Below the pieces are notes generated by a model. It was not told where the DNA came from, searched no databases, and saw nothing but the letters and a program-made list of their open reading frames with translations. From NCBI GenBank assembly GCA_023653785.1, contig JAMKCH010084967.1:162045-226044 (forward strand): 64,000 nucleotides of DNA. The letters are read 5' to 3'. The DNA comes from Ophioderma brevispina (lineage: Eukaryota; Echinodermata; Ophiuroidea; Amphilepidida; Ophiodermatidae). A program made the position numbers and the translations under genes. This document shows, in pieces, positions 12,136-22,899 of this stretch (the first letter of the stretch is position 1; the number at the start of each line of letters is the position of its first letter).

Positions 12136-12808
12136 GAGCGTGTTTGTACTGGGGCCGGTTACCGCGTCGGACACGGATCGATCCGTTATCCAGCTCAGTA
12201 GAAACAGCCCGACCCGCTATTTTAATGCAACACGGTACGGCAAAATCAAACCTGCTCTGAGAAGGTTTTTGCCGTGTTGCATACCGCTATTTCGCCAGTA
12301 GAAACAGCCGATAGCGGCATTTGCCGTGTTGGGCAGGAAATGATGCCAAGGCCACGCTGGTAATGCGACTTCCGCTGCATGCGTCGTTCAAATCATCTGC
12401 AGTAATACTGTTATTTTCATTTCAGAAGTGAATCAACATCAATTTATAATTCAAGATGAACACATAGTAATTTATTTATTAACTTTATTTTTCACCTACC
12501 TGGTAGTAGATCCAGTGACAAAATGAAAATAACTCAATACTGTATGATAAATAACGCAAAGGGAATAGGCCTACACGTGCATGTAAAACACCTCAAGAGA
12601 AAGAAATGTATGGAAGTTATGGAACAGGGGGAAATATTGTGACCCCGGCCGGATCTCTTGAAAGCATGATAGCGGTAAGTGCAGTCGAGCATACCATATA
12701 CCGGTATGTGCCTTCAATAGAAACAGCTCAGATAGCGGATTAAAACCGGGTCTGCATTGCGGGTCAGCAAAAGCCGCGTTTTGCCATGTCGGCAGTAGAA
12801 ACACGCTC
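12136..12808. mobile_element. 673-bp transposon-like element, possible CTT target duplication
   Basis: The ends form an inverted repeat: GAGCGTGTTTGTACTG at 12136 and, as reverse complement, GAGCGTGTTTCTACTG ending at 12808. Both sides are flanked by CTT (12133-12135 and 12809-12811), which could be a 3-bp target duplication. That size is used by PIF/Harbinger-type elements, though their usual target is TWA. Inside, the motif 'gtagaaacagc' recurs (about 12209, 12299 and, as 'atagaaacagc', 12717) with CpG-rich 'ccgtgttg' words. No transposase is encoded, so it would be non-autonomous. Confidence 0.65.
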
Positions 12809-12959
12809 CTTGTCTTAGTAGTGGGAAATCACAGATTTGATACATGCAGCAGTCATGTGTGCATTTTGCATTGTTGTCATTGTTCGCGCTTGCATTTACT
12901 ACTGCCAGCACCTGCGTGTCCACACTACTGACAAGGTGAAACAGAGTATTTAAACACAT

Positions 12960-13513
12960 GCTAAATGCCTCATTTAAAGCAATAATAGCACTTTTTTTGG
13001 AGAGCGCCCCCAATTTTTCCAAAATTTTAAGATTTTTTGCACAGTTGCATTGGTAAGTGCCTAGTATACCTGTGATAAAGTTTGAAAATGTCAATGTGTC
13101 GCAAAAGAGGAATTTTGTGATTAGCACAATTAATATCGGAGATCTTCGATAATAATTCAATGACTGCTTGAAACTGCCTTCCAATATGAAATAGCTGGGA
13201 TATTGTGCCATGTACGTGTCTACGCTCATCCATTAGTTGTTCCGTTGGTTAGGCAAGTCAAGTTAGAGGTCATTTTCGTGAGGTTGCACCATTTTATAAT
13301 AGACGAACTGAAATTTGGCATTTCCAGCTCCGCCGTCAAATTACAATTTGGGATCTCGATTTTAATCATAAAATCCCTTCTTTTACAGCAAATATGCATT
13401 TGCAGGTGGAGTTTACTAGACAATTACCAACACAACTCTGCAAAAATCTCAAATTTTGAAAATTGGGGGCACTCTTCAAAAATGTGCTATTATTGCTTTA
13501 AATGCATCGCCGT
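12960..13513. mobile_element. Foldback element with arms of about 170 bp
   Basis: Left arm 12963-13140 and right arm 13335-13513 are reverse complements with moderate divergence. The clearest pairing is 'catttaaagcaataatagca' at about 12971-12990 with 'tgctattattgctttaaatg' at 13485-13504. It continues through the 'gcgcccccaattttt' and 'gttgcattggtaa' segments. The outer flanks (to about 12900 and 13600) include words typical of dispersed repeats, so the element may be longer. Open frames on both strands across this interval are a result of the palindrome. Confidence 0.75.
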
Positions 13514-13814
13514 CAGTGTAGTGAAGTCTTCCACAGAGGGAAGATGGATGTCAAATGGAATAGTCCATTAAAAATCCACACCTTTGTGGGAAACTGATTA
13601 AGCGTTTGTGAGGGGAGTACATATTCCACATTGCATAACAGATTGGATAGCTCATTGAGAAGTCATTGACCACTTCCCAGGAATATATTAGCTCATTGAG
13701 CGCCAGCAAGGTTGGCAATTCGTGGTGTGTTCATTTGTGAAGATCAATTAAACACATCCTAAATCATTACTTATCTGCATATATTTGCACAGAAAGCTTC
13801 TCTTGTTTAAAAAA

Positions 13815-14162
13815 ATGATACACCTTTCACTTGTATTCTAATGCTGGTATTCTGAAAGGGAGTCTAACTTTAGTCCTGGGTTAGTCCTACTTGAGTGGAC
13901 CTTTTCTTCCTTCCATCATACTCTAAAATGTGCTGTAAAAGGGTGAGAAAATTCCTCATGGATGGGCCGGAATGGCCCATCCATAAAGAATTTTCTCACC
14001 CATTCATGTAGGATTAACCCTGGTTTAAACCCAGAATAAAGTTAGACTCCCTTTCAGAATACCAGCCTAAAAGTTTTAGACTAATTATAGGATTAGTATC
14101 CAACACCATTGCATTAGTATTATATCTATCAGCAATATCCTGGTATATTCCCATAATATGAA
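13815..14162. repeat. Tandem duplication, unit 1 (contains MITE copy 1)
   Basis: This 348-base segment recurs at 14231-14578, offset about 415-416, with only a handful of differences. The join between the copies is a T-run (about 14163-14182) plus about 45 unique bases. The near-identity points to a very recent duplication or an assembly duplication. Confidence 0.9.
13843..14066. mobile_element. Hairpin MITE, copy 1
   Basis: Terminal inverted repeats begin GCTGGTATTCTGAAAGGGAG and extend about 45 bases (to the GTCCTAC region). At the centre is a second, almost perfect palindrome: GGGTGAGAAAATTC and GGATGGGCC pair with GGCCCATCC and GAATTTTCTCACCC across a very short loop (13950-14000). The whole 224 bp can therefore fold into one long hairpin. 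No coding capacity. The target duplication is uncertain (TA possible). Confidence 0.85.
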
Positions 14163-14230
14163 TTTTTTTTTTTTTTTTTTTTGAAAATTTTATCGAGTAG
14201 ATCGCTAACACGTCAAACCCCTTTAAAAAA

Positions 14231-14578
14231 TTATACACCTTTCACTTGTATTCTAATGCTGGTATTCTGAAAGGGAGTCTAACTTTAGTCCTGGGTTAGT
14301 CCTACTTGAGTGGACCTTTTCTTCCTTCCATCATACTCTAAAATGTGCTGTAAAAGGGTGAGAAAATTCCTCATGGATGGGCCGGAATGGCCCATCCATA
14401 AAGAATTTTCTCACCCATTCATGTAGGATTAACCCTGGTTTAAACCCAGGTCTAAAGTTAGACTCCCTTTCAGAATACCAGCCTAAAAGTTTTAGACTAA
14501 TTATAGGATTAGTATCCAACACCATTGCATTAGTATTATATCTATCAGCAATATCCTGGTATATTCCCATAATATGAA
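14231..14578. repeat. Tandem duplication, unit 2 (contains MITE copy 2)
   Basis: Second copy of the segment at 13815-14162. The main difference is in the right MITE arm, which reads 'cccaggtctaaag' here and 'cccagaataaag' in unit 1. Confidence 0.9.
14258..14482. mobile_element. Hairpin MITE, copy 2
   Basis: Same structure as copy 1. Its right arm matches the left arm better, so this is probably the less-altered version. A third, diverged member lies at 47591-47866. Confidence 0.85.
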
Positions 14579-14579
14579 A

Positions 14580-15280
14580 TAAACCATAAGGCAGCTAATT
14601 GTGGATACTGAAGTAATGTTACAATAAAAAATGACTTTATGCTTTAATCTGTTTTATGGGGCTATATTGCATTATTATATTTCCTGTTATATTTTAACCA
14701 GGAAAAAGCAAAAGATGGAAAGTTAAAAGATGATTTTTTTTACTTGAAATTTCTTAACATTTGGAGCACAAAGTTTTCAAAATAAAAGAAAAATAGAGGG
14801 GCATGAAAATTTGTAGTGTGATGTAATCCTTCAAAGAGCCCTATCGGGGCATGCAAGTGAAATTTGGTTGTAGCACAGAGTGTTTGTTTGTGTAATGTAT
14901 TTTGCTAGCGAGACATCCAGACTGGAAAATCTACAAATACAATTTTGGAGCCTTCATCCAAAGTTAAAAATAGTTTTTTGGTAATAAATCGATTGAAAAG
15001 GTGTGAAATATAATATCATAATATTTTTGAATGCAGTCTGTGTGAATCGCAATCAGCTGGCTGAAATATTAGTGAAATCCTTGTATAAATACTTTTTGGC
15101 ATTTTTCCTGAGCTTTCATGAGAAATGTATTGCACCATGCTTGAAAAAGGTGGTATAAATCTCCAAATGCATTTTTGAAGTTAAAAAATAAAAATGCCAT
15201 TTGGATCATCAAGTATAAAAGAAAAGACCATGATAGATATATCAAGTAACATTCCTTAATATTGTTTCTCTCTGTCATAG
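14580..15280. other. Probable intron upstream of the coding exon
   Basis: AT-rich noncoding sequence that ends in the polypyrimidine acceptor 'tttctctctgtcatag' at 15265-15280. No other exon is recognisable in it. Confidence 0.45.
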
Positions 15281-15412
15281 CTTGACAATGAGCTTCGAAC
15301 TCAACAAGCCAGGTATGGCGCCCTCAGTGACGAGAAATTACGACTGGAGCAAGATCTCGGAGCATCCAAATCGGCCCATCGTCATGCCGATGCACAGCTG
15401 GAAAAAATACAG
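15281..15412 (+). CDS. Internal exon of a coiled-coil protein gene (44 codons)
   Basis: This is the best coding segment in the window. It follows a polypyrimidine tract and AG acceptor (ending 15280), and it is followed by the donor GTAAGA (from 15413). It is exactly 132 bases and open in the frame starting at 15281, so both junctions would be phase 0. The peptide begins LDNELRTQQARYGALSDEKL and ends in DAQLEKIQ. It is rich in Glu, Lys, Arg, Gln and Leu, with Leu/Ala/Tyr/Ile spaced at about 3-4 residues, as in an alpha-helical coiled coil. Composition is clearly more GC-rich than the flanks. A second frame is also open, but its composition (many Pro, Met and Trp) is less protein-like. Long coiled-coil proteins are too similar in this kind of segment for me to name the family. 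No other exon of the gene is identifiable, so its neighbouring exons may lie outside the window. Confidence 0.72.
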
Positions 15413-16435
15413 GTAAGAAACTGTTTAAAATGTGGAAATTCAGACAGATTGTGCTTCATAATTTGAGTTATTGAAATGATGAATCATTCTTACATTTGTG
15501 TTTTTACTTATTTGCTGATAGCGCTACCAGGGGGTTGACGACTTAGCGCCTGTCGTCTTTTGCTCCTTTACCCCTCAGTATGGCTATGGCAAAATACAAA
15601 AGTTAGTGCATACCAACGAAATTTATGGTCCCTCCTGTATTTATTAACCTCACGGTATAGAGTTACGTGTTCACCGTTTGTAACCATGATAGTATTGAAC
15701 TTCGCATTGCAAGACTCGGCTATATATAGCGCCCTCGATGGCACCAAGGCCCATCCCAGTTTAAGGGGTTCCTACACTGAATGTTTCACAATGTTAATTA
15801 TTTTGTTTTTCAAAATGCGCCTATTTCAGTTATCTCAAGGTCGGAATTTGGTATGTTTCGTATCAAATTTAGTTCCTTTAGTTCTTTAGGTTTATTTAAT
15901 CTATTTCTATGAATCAAGTTATATATTTTGCTACACCCTTGGAGTCTACACATTTGGGTCCCTTCAATGGAATCCCTTGGAAATAGTTTAGTTCCCTACA
16001 ATTTGTTGTGTAAAAAAGAAACTTAATAACCGTATTTCTATATTAAAAGCAATTCAAGAAATTCACAGGCTGTCATAGAACACCAATTTTATGTTTTAAG
16101 TCCAAAGAGTCAACAAGTTATCGCCTATCCTGAGTTTGCCCCCCCCGGGACTTTCAGTGCTGGTGTCTCACCCCTTAAAATCTATCGCGAGTCGTTATAG
16201 CGCACCCCTGTAATCCAAGGCCTAGGGACCACTGTTCGTCCACAAGTGTCATCTCTTGTTTTATCCTCTGGCGCTACGTGCAGATGACGATTTCACAGCG
16301 CAACATGAAAAGGTGTTTGTTTTTTGTGCTCTGTATTGGGGAGAGAATAAATAAGAAACTTTTTGTTTAAAAATGACTTTAAAGGACTATAAGCAAGTTC
16401 CAGAACTTTGGTGGAGGTACAAGCTAGCACAAATG
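15413..16435. other. Probable intron; GC-richer patches
   Basis: Starts at the exon donor. Two GC-richer patches (15520-15780 and 16130-16290), one with a C-run at 16140-16147, contain 'agcgctaccag' and 'tctggcgctac'. These look like worn ends of a mobile element in opposite orientation, but the similarity is short and I do not call an element. The 109-codon frame at 15560-15889 has no recognisable features. Confidence 0.4.
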
Positions 16436-16439
16436 TCTG

Positions 16440-16685
16440 GAATGTGATGCTCACACACACACCATTACATCGTACATAAAAACACACACATACACCACAA
16501 CACCACACACATCAGATTTGCCAAAAAAAAAAAATTGAGTAAAGAATGAAAAAAGTAATCTGCTACACCACCGCACCCATACACATTTGGCCCACATAAA
16601 GAACAAACAACACAGAGCATTGAACGCATGCATGCATACACACACTGATGACACACATACATACACCCACCACACACACACACAG
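16440..16685. repeat. CA-rich simple sequence
   Basis: Irregular CA/CACAC/CATACA repeats in two blocks (16450-16512 and 16564-16685), separated by an A-run. The long Cys/Val-rich minus-strand frames are products of the CA repeat. Confidence 0.9.
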
Positions 16686-17339
16686 ATTGAGAAAAAAAAT
16701 TGACAAAGAGCCGATAGATAGCTGTGTACCCTTATTATTTTACTTCATTTATAAAATACATTGCCTCCTGAATATGTTAAAATAGATCTGTATAGCAGCT
16801 GACTTTTATGATCAGATAAAAAAATTGAGGTGAATTATTCGGAAGAACCAAGCACGATTGCTGCAACCTGGAAGCATCAAACATGTCAGTGACCATTTTC
16901 AACAGGGGAAAAAAGATGGGAAGAGGAAAAAAAAGAAGAGAGAGGATTCTGACAAGATTACGTGCCTTAAAACATGGACCGTATCTGTAACTAATAACGC
17001 CATTTCCGGCATCTGTCATAGATATTTGGGGGCGATGATATACCCCGACTGTCTATCGCAGCGGTACGGATATGTCTCTAATTAGCCCTTAGTCTTAATT
17101 GAATCAAATTACGCAGCATTTTTTGTCTTCTGCCGCCTCATTTCACTAATGAACTGGGATGCTAAATTCAATTGTCATTTCGGGACCGGGCCGGATTTGA
17201 GGAACAACTTACCCTTGATGTTAATTGTTTTTTTTTTCCCTACATCTGGGGCGGTCTATTTTCGTTAACTGGTTGTATAGGTTTTCATGACTGAGTAATC
17301 TGCTGCAATCTTAAAAATACAGATGGCTGTTTGAAGAGT

Positions 17340-17535
17340 CCCTAGACCACTTCTTAAAGAAAGATTCATGATAAAAAGAAAGATTCAAAGAAAACAAGAA
17401 GATCATTAGAAAAGAAAAGATTCAGAAAAAAAGAAAGATTCAAGAAAAAAAGAAAGATTCAAGAAAAAAAAAGATTAAGAAAAAAGCAAGATTCAAGAAA
17501 AAAAGAAGATTCCAAGAAAAACAGAAAGATATTCA
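17340..17535. repeat. A/G-rich tandem repeat (about 18-20 bp unit)
   Basis: Strand-asymmetric purine tract built from 'aagaaaaaaagaaagattc'-like units repeated about nine times with small length changes. Such tracts are prone to triplex formation. Confidence 0.9.
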
Positions 17536-17674
17536 AATATTAACTCACACTACAAACATCTCGTTTTTTGATTTTAAAAAACGCCAATTTGGATTCTAGA
17601 TTGTCCATAATTCCATTTTGCAAGTAATAAATTCATTGCAGTTAGTTTCCCCATGCCATTACTCTACTACACAC

Positions 17675-17872
17675 ATAAGGGTTTAATCCACCTAGCACCT
17701 GTCGTACAACAATGCTTAATATGTCTATATAACACAACAAAACAATGGTAAATCCTGTATGTGAGTTGCGAAATGACTGCTACAGTACAGCTGATGAGTA
17801 TTAATCCACGCTTGCACCTGTCATAGATATTTAAACAGTCTATAGAAAAAACAAAAGCAATGGTAAGTGAGT
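17675..17872. repeat. Two-copy direct repeat, 120-bp offset
   Basis: 'ttaatccacctagcacctgt' at about 17681 and 'ttaatccacgcttgcacctg' at about 17801 begin two diverged copies. Both end in 'caatggtaa' (17743 and 17860). Noncoding. Confidence 0.6.
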
Positions 17873-17876
17873 TATA

Positions 17877-18030
17877 GTCGTGTCCACACGAGGCTGAACT
17901 GCCCGGAGTTTCAAAACTGGAGTGTCGATCGGGGGTTTTTGGCCGTGGTGGACACATTCCGGAACTGTTTAAACTCCGGAGGTTTATCGAGGGTCAGTTG
18001 GGTTTTAGTCCCCCTAAAAACTATAGACTA
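17877..18030. mobile_element. Fragment of the 'GTGTCCAC...CTCCGGAG' MITE family
   Basis: Carries the family's terminal words 'cgtgtccacacg' and 'gcccggagtttcaaa'. It also has an internal stretch (tttatcgaggg...ccctaaaaac) that matches the reverse complement of 53700-53760 in the fuller copy. Truncated on the right. Confidence 0.55.
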
Positions 18031-18049
18031 ACGGGCTACCATGACCCGC

Positions 18050-19275
18050 CCTGCACCCCCCCCCCGTGGTATTTTTGGGAGACAACCATTTTTGTGAAGC
18101 TTATACCAAAAACAACATATTAAAAAAAAAAAAAAAAATCCCCACCCGGGGTTAAACGGTGAGGGCGCTTTTCAAATGGCTGCCCAAAATGCAACCACGC
18201 CCCCTTTCGGAGCGAAGTACCAACATGCCTAACACACACAGAAACATCCAGGCACCTTGATTTTGTGGTACGCACAACAAGATGGCTATGGTCCTCCTTC
18301 TTTCCATTGATACCAACATGAGTACCAACTTGCATAGCATTACGGGTACGTCACAAGTGACGTCCATAAAGTTCGCCTATTAGCAAAATTTGTCAATTCC
18401 ATAGACACAGCATAGGAAATAATTCAATTTTTCGGCCACAATGGTTAGGATATCCAATTTTCATTTTTCATGCGTTTTTGGCTCTACTGAGGGAAAATGA
18501 CTATTTTTATAAAACTGATAGCATTTTATTGCTAAATAAGTTTTTGAGTCGTTAAAATTGCTAATATATCAATTTTCCACCCTATATCAGTAACACATGT
18601 ATTTTTCATACTTTTTCCTCAACATATGACTCATAGTGACGTCATATGGGGATTTGGCACTTATTTTTATAGACCAGTGGAGAAGAAATTCTTAAGCTAT
18701 CCTGTGGTACCAAATTACAGGAATCGATGTTCAGTAACGAAAATCACGTGGGGGGGGGGGGGGGGTGGGGGTCGAGATTTTGTTTACAAAAATGGCTCAG
18801 TAGACGAGGGCTAGTCAACGTGACAAGTATATCGAGGCCTTCCTAAGCCTTGGAAGATCCACTGAAGTGCCAGAGTACTCGTATTAGAGATTTTTTGAGG
18901 ATGCACGTCCAGAAAATCCAATTATCAAGCCCTGATTTGGTACCATGCAGAAATGTTGCATAGCCAGAAATTCCTCCACAGATAGAGTCATGGTTGGAAG
19001 TTAAATGATGTCGCACTAGATTCAAGTTGCCAGCAGGAGAGTTTGCATGCCACCATAGGTTGTCTGCATAATATTAGATGAAGAATAATCTGATACAGAA
19101 GAAGAAATTAGAAGGACTCCAGAAGAGAAGGAGGAAAGTAGAGATCAATGTCTGAATCAAGGAGTGCATTTAAGCTTGAATACCAAGGAAACAGCATTGC
19201 TTAAAAGATTGTCCAATTGAAACCATACAATGATTATAAATTGGAAATTCTTCTTATTATATCCAAACACAAGTG
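18050..19275. other. No supported gene; homopolymers and a CRE site
   Basis: Contains a C-run (about 18057-18065), an A-run (18121-18138) and a G-run (18750-18765). A CRE palindrome TGACGTCA lies near 18638. The region reads as noncoding repeat-like DNA with no definable element ends. Confidence 0.4.
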
Positions 19276-19279
19276 GTTC

Positions 19280-20725
19280 CTCAAATGTGATCTAGCCAAT
19301 GGGTACAATGTCTGGCTGCTGCACTGAATTCGCAAGGTCCTTGTCTTGCATTGTTGCGACTAAACATTGGGCCGTTCATACCAAGAATTCTCAGTGTCCT
19401 GATCGGCTTCCAGGTAGACTCACTTCTCTGCAATTGAAAACCTTTGCTCGTCCGAGTTCGGATCTCCTCAGCTGAGACAAAAAAAAAAATAAGACCTGAC
19501 CGCACTCAGCCCCCACGATAACCCAGCCTCAGGCGGAATACGCTCCTAGGCTCAATACCATAGATACCCCTTGGTTTGACAGCACGTCTTTCCTTTCCAC
19601 AATCCAACTCCCGCCAACCTCCTTAGAGACTTTTCAAGAGGACCAGACTGGCCAGAATTACAGCAACATCTTACCTAATTGCGGTCAGCCGCCGCTGCCC
19701 TGTCCAACCCAAGGGTTGCCTCCATACCAGATACTTGGCAGCGATGCTCATGCATGCTACGCTACTGCATGTATAAGTTGTGCGCTGGAGCTGGCCGAAG
19801 ACACCCCCGCGACAAGCCGCCGGAAGTCAGTCCAAGCTACGGTCAAGCTTCTCTGGGCGGGTGATCACCAGCCGCTTAGAAGGGGAACAGCGAAAGGACC
19901 GGTAGCCAAGAAGTTCAATGACATACTCCACATGAGCTCGACAGTGGCGAAGAAAAAACGGCGGCATAAAACGGAACTCAAGGCAAGCGGGCATCAGGGT
20001 ATGGGGAAAAGCCCCTTGTGGGGTTCAGGGGGCAGATACCCCGTAAGCTCTGCTTTACAACATGGTCTAGTCTTTCAGGAGAGGGGTTTTCCTTGACTTG
20101 AACTTGAACTCTGCTGAACTTGCGGGGTTCCAAGGAGCTGAGCCCCAGAAGATCTTGGGTTTTAACATGTTTCCATTTCGCCATCCATAGAGTCATCGGT
20201 TATCTCACAATCTGAAGCAGATGAAGTATAACTGCCCCTGTGCCGTGGTCCAGTTTGGGGCATGTGCCCCCTCCCCTGCCCCTCCCTAGCTAAACGCCAC
20301 TGCTATTCCGATGGTGGTCCTTATAAGTGAAGTGCAGTCCAATTGACTCCTAAGTAAACATGACTATCATGGTGCTCCAGTGACGCCTGGCACGGCCCCG
20401 CAGACGGAAAGCATACACCTGTGCCCTGGATTACTGCGCGCTGGAAAGTGGTTCTAAGGCCCCTTGATCCTTCCCTTTTGACCTCTGCCTCCTTGTGCGC
20501 CAATTCCAAGGCTTCCTGCCACTCTCAGGCCGGTCGCTGGCACAGATGCCGAACAGGCGAGGCATGAGCACGCTCCACCCGGGCATTCCACCGCCTGAGC
20601 CAAATAGACCACAACCAAGCACCTGTGTGTTGAATTCTATTATTAATTTCTAACACAACCTTATATGTGGACTCGTTTGTTTTGCGTCGTAACGCGTACA
20701 CTCCTCCCTCATTGAAGCCTCGCAA
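19280..20725. pseudogene. GC-rich block with decayed coding-like frames, unidentified
   Basis: Clearly richer in GC and CpG than the surroundings. It contains several overlapping frames on both strands that read more like protein than the background. On the plus strand, 19716-20096 (126 codons) includes ACISCALELAEDTPATSRRK and further basic segments. On the minus strand, 20725-20525 continues, after an apparent frameshift, into 20509-20321. No conserved motif of a reverse transcriptase, integrase, transposase or host family is visible. The likeliest reading is a decayed mobile-element gene or an old retrocopy. A non-genic GC-rich repeat cannot be excluded. The motif near 20005 (GGGGAAAAGCCCCTTG) resembles one at 7328, which favours repeat origin. 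Confidence 0.3.
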
Positions 20726-21529
20726 GCAGGCATGTACGACTCTTGTTGCTCACTAGTAACCATCTGTCAACACATCAAGACTCAAGAAACATGTTTTGCG
20801 GATTCAAGGTGATCAGGATTAGTAGGCTGTTTGTGGTCTAGTGTAATAGGTAGCAGGAGAGGAAGGAGCACAAAGCAGAAAGATAAAAGAGGACAAAGGA
20901 AAAAAATGGAAAGGTGGGGGAGATCTGGAATAATAAGGAGTGAACTAAAAAGAGAGAGAGGGGCGGGGTTTGAAAAGAAAGCCTTAAAAAAAACGTAGAA
21001 GGAATAGAGCAAAAGAAAATGTGGGGTGGGGCTTGAACACGGTCCTAGACCATTTTTCAAAAGCGCCTCTCTATATATACACTAAACATGGCTAACTACT
21101 TCATTTTTAAGTGTTTACTTTTAACTCAAACCTAAGCCACAGTGCAGTGACAGTATATAATTAGGTTACACAAACCGGCATTGTGCCTTAAAGAGGCTAA
21201 GTTTGTAAATACACGGTGTTTTCCATTGATGTTGGTGCCATTTTGAAATAGACCCCTAGAGGCAGGTTAAGCCTATTCCAAAAGTTGGTTCAACAATTCC
21301 TTGGTGTGGTTTTTGTTTGCGGACTAAGTGACCACATAGTGCATGAATTTGATCAAAAATCAAGATAATATGTCAAAAAAGGGCATTCAGTTAATATGGT
21401 GGTCCGCCATTTTGCAAAAGCGCCCCTCACTCTTTAAAAAAACCCAGGATGGTGAGTTTTGTCAGACAACCTGATTTTGATAGCTATAATGTATAAGGTT
21501 TCCAACAAATATGGTCTCCAAAAATCCCC

Positions 21530-21531
<2 letters not shown>

Positions 21532-21561
<30 letters not shown>
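21532..21561. repeat. Poly-G tract (30 G)
   Basis: An uninterrupted run of G, the longest of many in the window. True length is uncertain because sequencing of such runs is poor. Confidence 0.95.
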
Positions 21562-21562
<1 letters not shown>

Positions 21563-21589
21563 GCAGGGTTCGTTATGGGCTCATGAACC

Positions 21590-21935
21590 TACTATGGAGT
21601 GAAACTCAAACTCCAATAACACTCCTGGAGTGTTTCGGAGTGTCGTGCACGTGGCCAGCTTCGGGGATAGTGAACAGGAGTGACCTCACAAGGTCCTCTT
21701 TATTACCAATTCCTGTGTTTAAATACCACGCGCGAAAGCACAGGCTAACCGGTAAGTTGACTTCCGTGGTCTACACTCCGATATGAAGAATTGTAGGAGA
21801 ATTGTACAGGTGGAGATTTCATAGTTTTGGCATTGTGTGGAGCACAATTTGGAGTGACGTAAAATAATTGGATTAAATTTCACCTCTGGAGTTCAAAACC
21901 TTTGGAGTTTTGGTGACCGTGTGAACATGGTTACT
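21590..21935. mobile_element. Truncated copy of the 'CTCCGGAG/GTGTGAACATGG' MITE
   Basis: The right side (from about 21770, 'tctacactccgatat', through 'cctctggagttcaaaacc' to 'ccgtgtgaacatggtta' at 21918-21934) is the reverse complement of the left side of the fuller copy at 53400-53590. The left part carries several 'ctccaa' and 'ggagtg' words but does not restore the second terminus. Confidence 0.65.
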
Positions 21936-21948
21936 AGCCTCTTTACTA

Positions 21949-22895
21949 AGCACACTTTGTAACACATCTAAGTACAAAAGGTTTGAGTGATTAAATATGT
22001 TGACAGACTGACCGGAACCCCCTGAAACGCGATTCTTAAGTGCGGCAAGTGGTGCCTTAAGATAGGGGGGGTGGGGGGGGGGCCAAGACAAAGTTTGTAC
22101 ATGGTCAACTTTGTAAAATTGATCCAAATCATGTTGAAAAGTCACACCTATATTTTGTCGAAACAACAAGGATTCAGAAAAGGTATAGCTTTTAATATTA
22201 CATCCCCTAAAGGTTCCGAGTTATAGGCGCAAACAGCAACATCAATAATAGGGTCAATTTCATTTGTAACAGGGGTCAAATTTTAAATTTGCTCCGAGTT
22301 GGATAAAAAATGGTGCAATTATTGGTGGATTTCATGGATTAAAATACGGATAGTTTTGACTGTAAATTAAATGGTAGTTCCAATTTTAAGGGGGGGCAAA
22401 GAAGGTCCGACTTCAATGCATTCAATGGGGCTTGATGTTGTTACCCCCTACTTTCTTTTCTTAAGCAGAAAGAATGTTGAGACACTCAAAACTATTCCTT
22501 AATTTTATCCTATGAGCGTCACCAATACTTGGCACCATTTTTTTATCCAAATTCCGAGCATTTTTACGATTTGACCCCTTTTACCCCAAAACTGGAAAAA
22601 TTGACCCTTTTTATTGATTTTTGCTGTTTTTAGCCTATAACTTGTCTGAAAGTTTAGGCTGTACTTATTACAAACTATACCTTTTCTGAATCCGTATGGT
22701 AGACACATAACATGTGTGCTTTTCAACATGATTGGATCATTTACAATTTTGCCCTGTACAAACTTTTTTTTTGCCCCCTCTCCTTAAGGCACCACTTGCG
22801 GCACTTAGAATCACGTTCTGGGGTTCCTGTCAGTCTGCACATATTTAATCATCACTCAAACCTTTTTGTACCTTGAATGTGTTACAAATTGTGCT
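21949..22895. mobile_element. Long foldback element with arms of about 400 bp
   Basis: The left arm (21949 to about 22350) and the right arm (about 22490 to 22895) are reverse complements with substantial divergence and indels. The ends pair as AGCACA.TTTGTAACACAT. Further in, 'aaaggtttgagtgat', 'gcaagtggtgccttaag', 'ggattcagaaaaggtatag' and 'ggataaaaaatggtgc' occur in the same order in both arms. The arms leave a spacer of only about 140 bases. A G-run interrupts the left arm (22065-22081). No transposase. The structure fits a Foldback-type or otherwise non-autonomous DNA transposon. Confidence 0.85.
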
Positions 22896-22899
22896 AGCT

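Noticed and set aside
12714..13229. 171-codon minus-strand frame
   Set aside because: It crosses the right end of one mobile element and the left arm of a foldback element. It has no domain and no coding composition.
15520..16290. Possible mobile element between 'agcgctaccag' and 'tctggcgctac'
   Set aside because: The inverted match is only about 8-10 bases and does not extend, so the ends are not supported.
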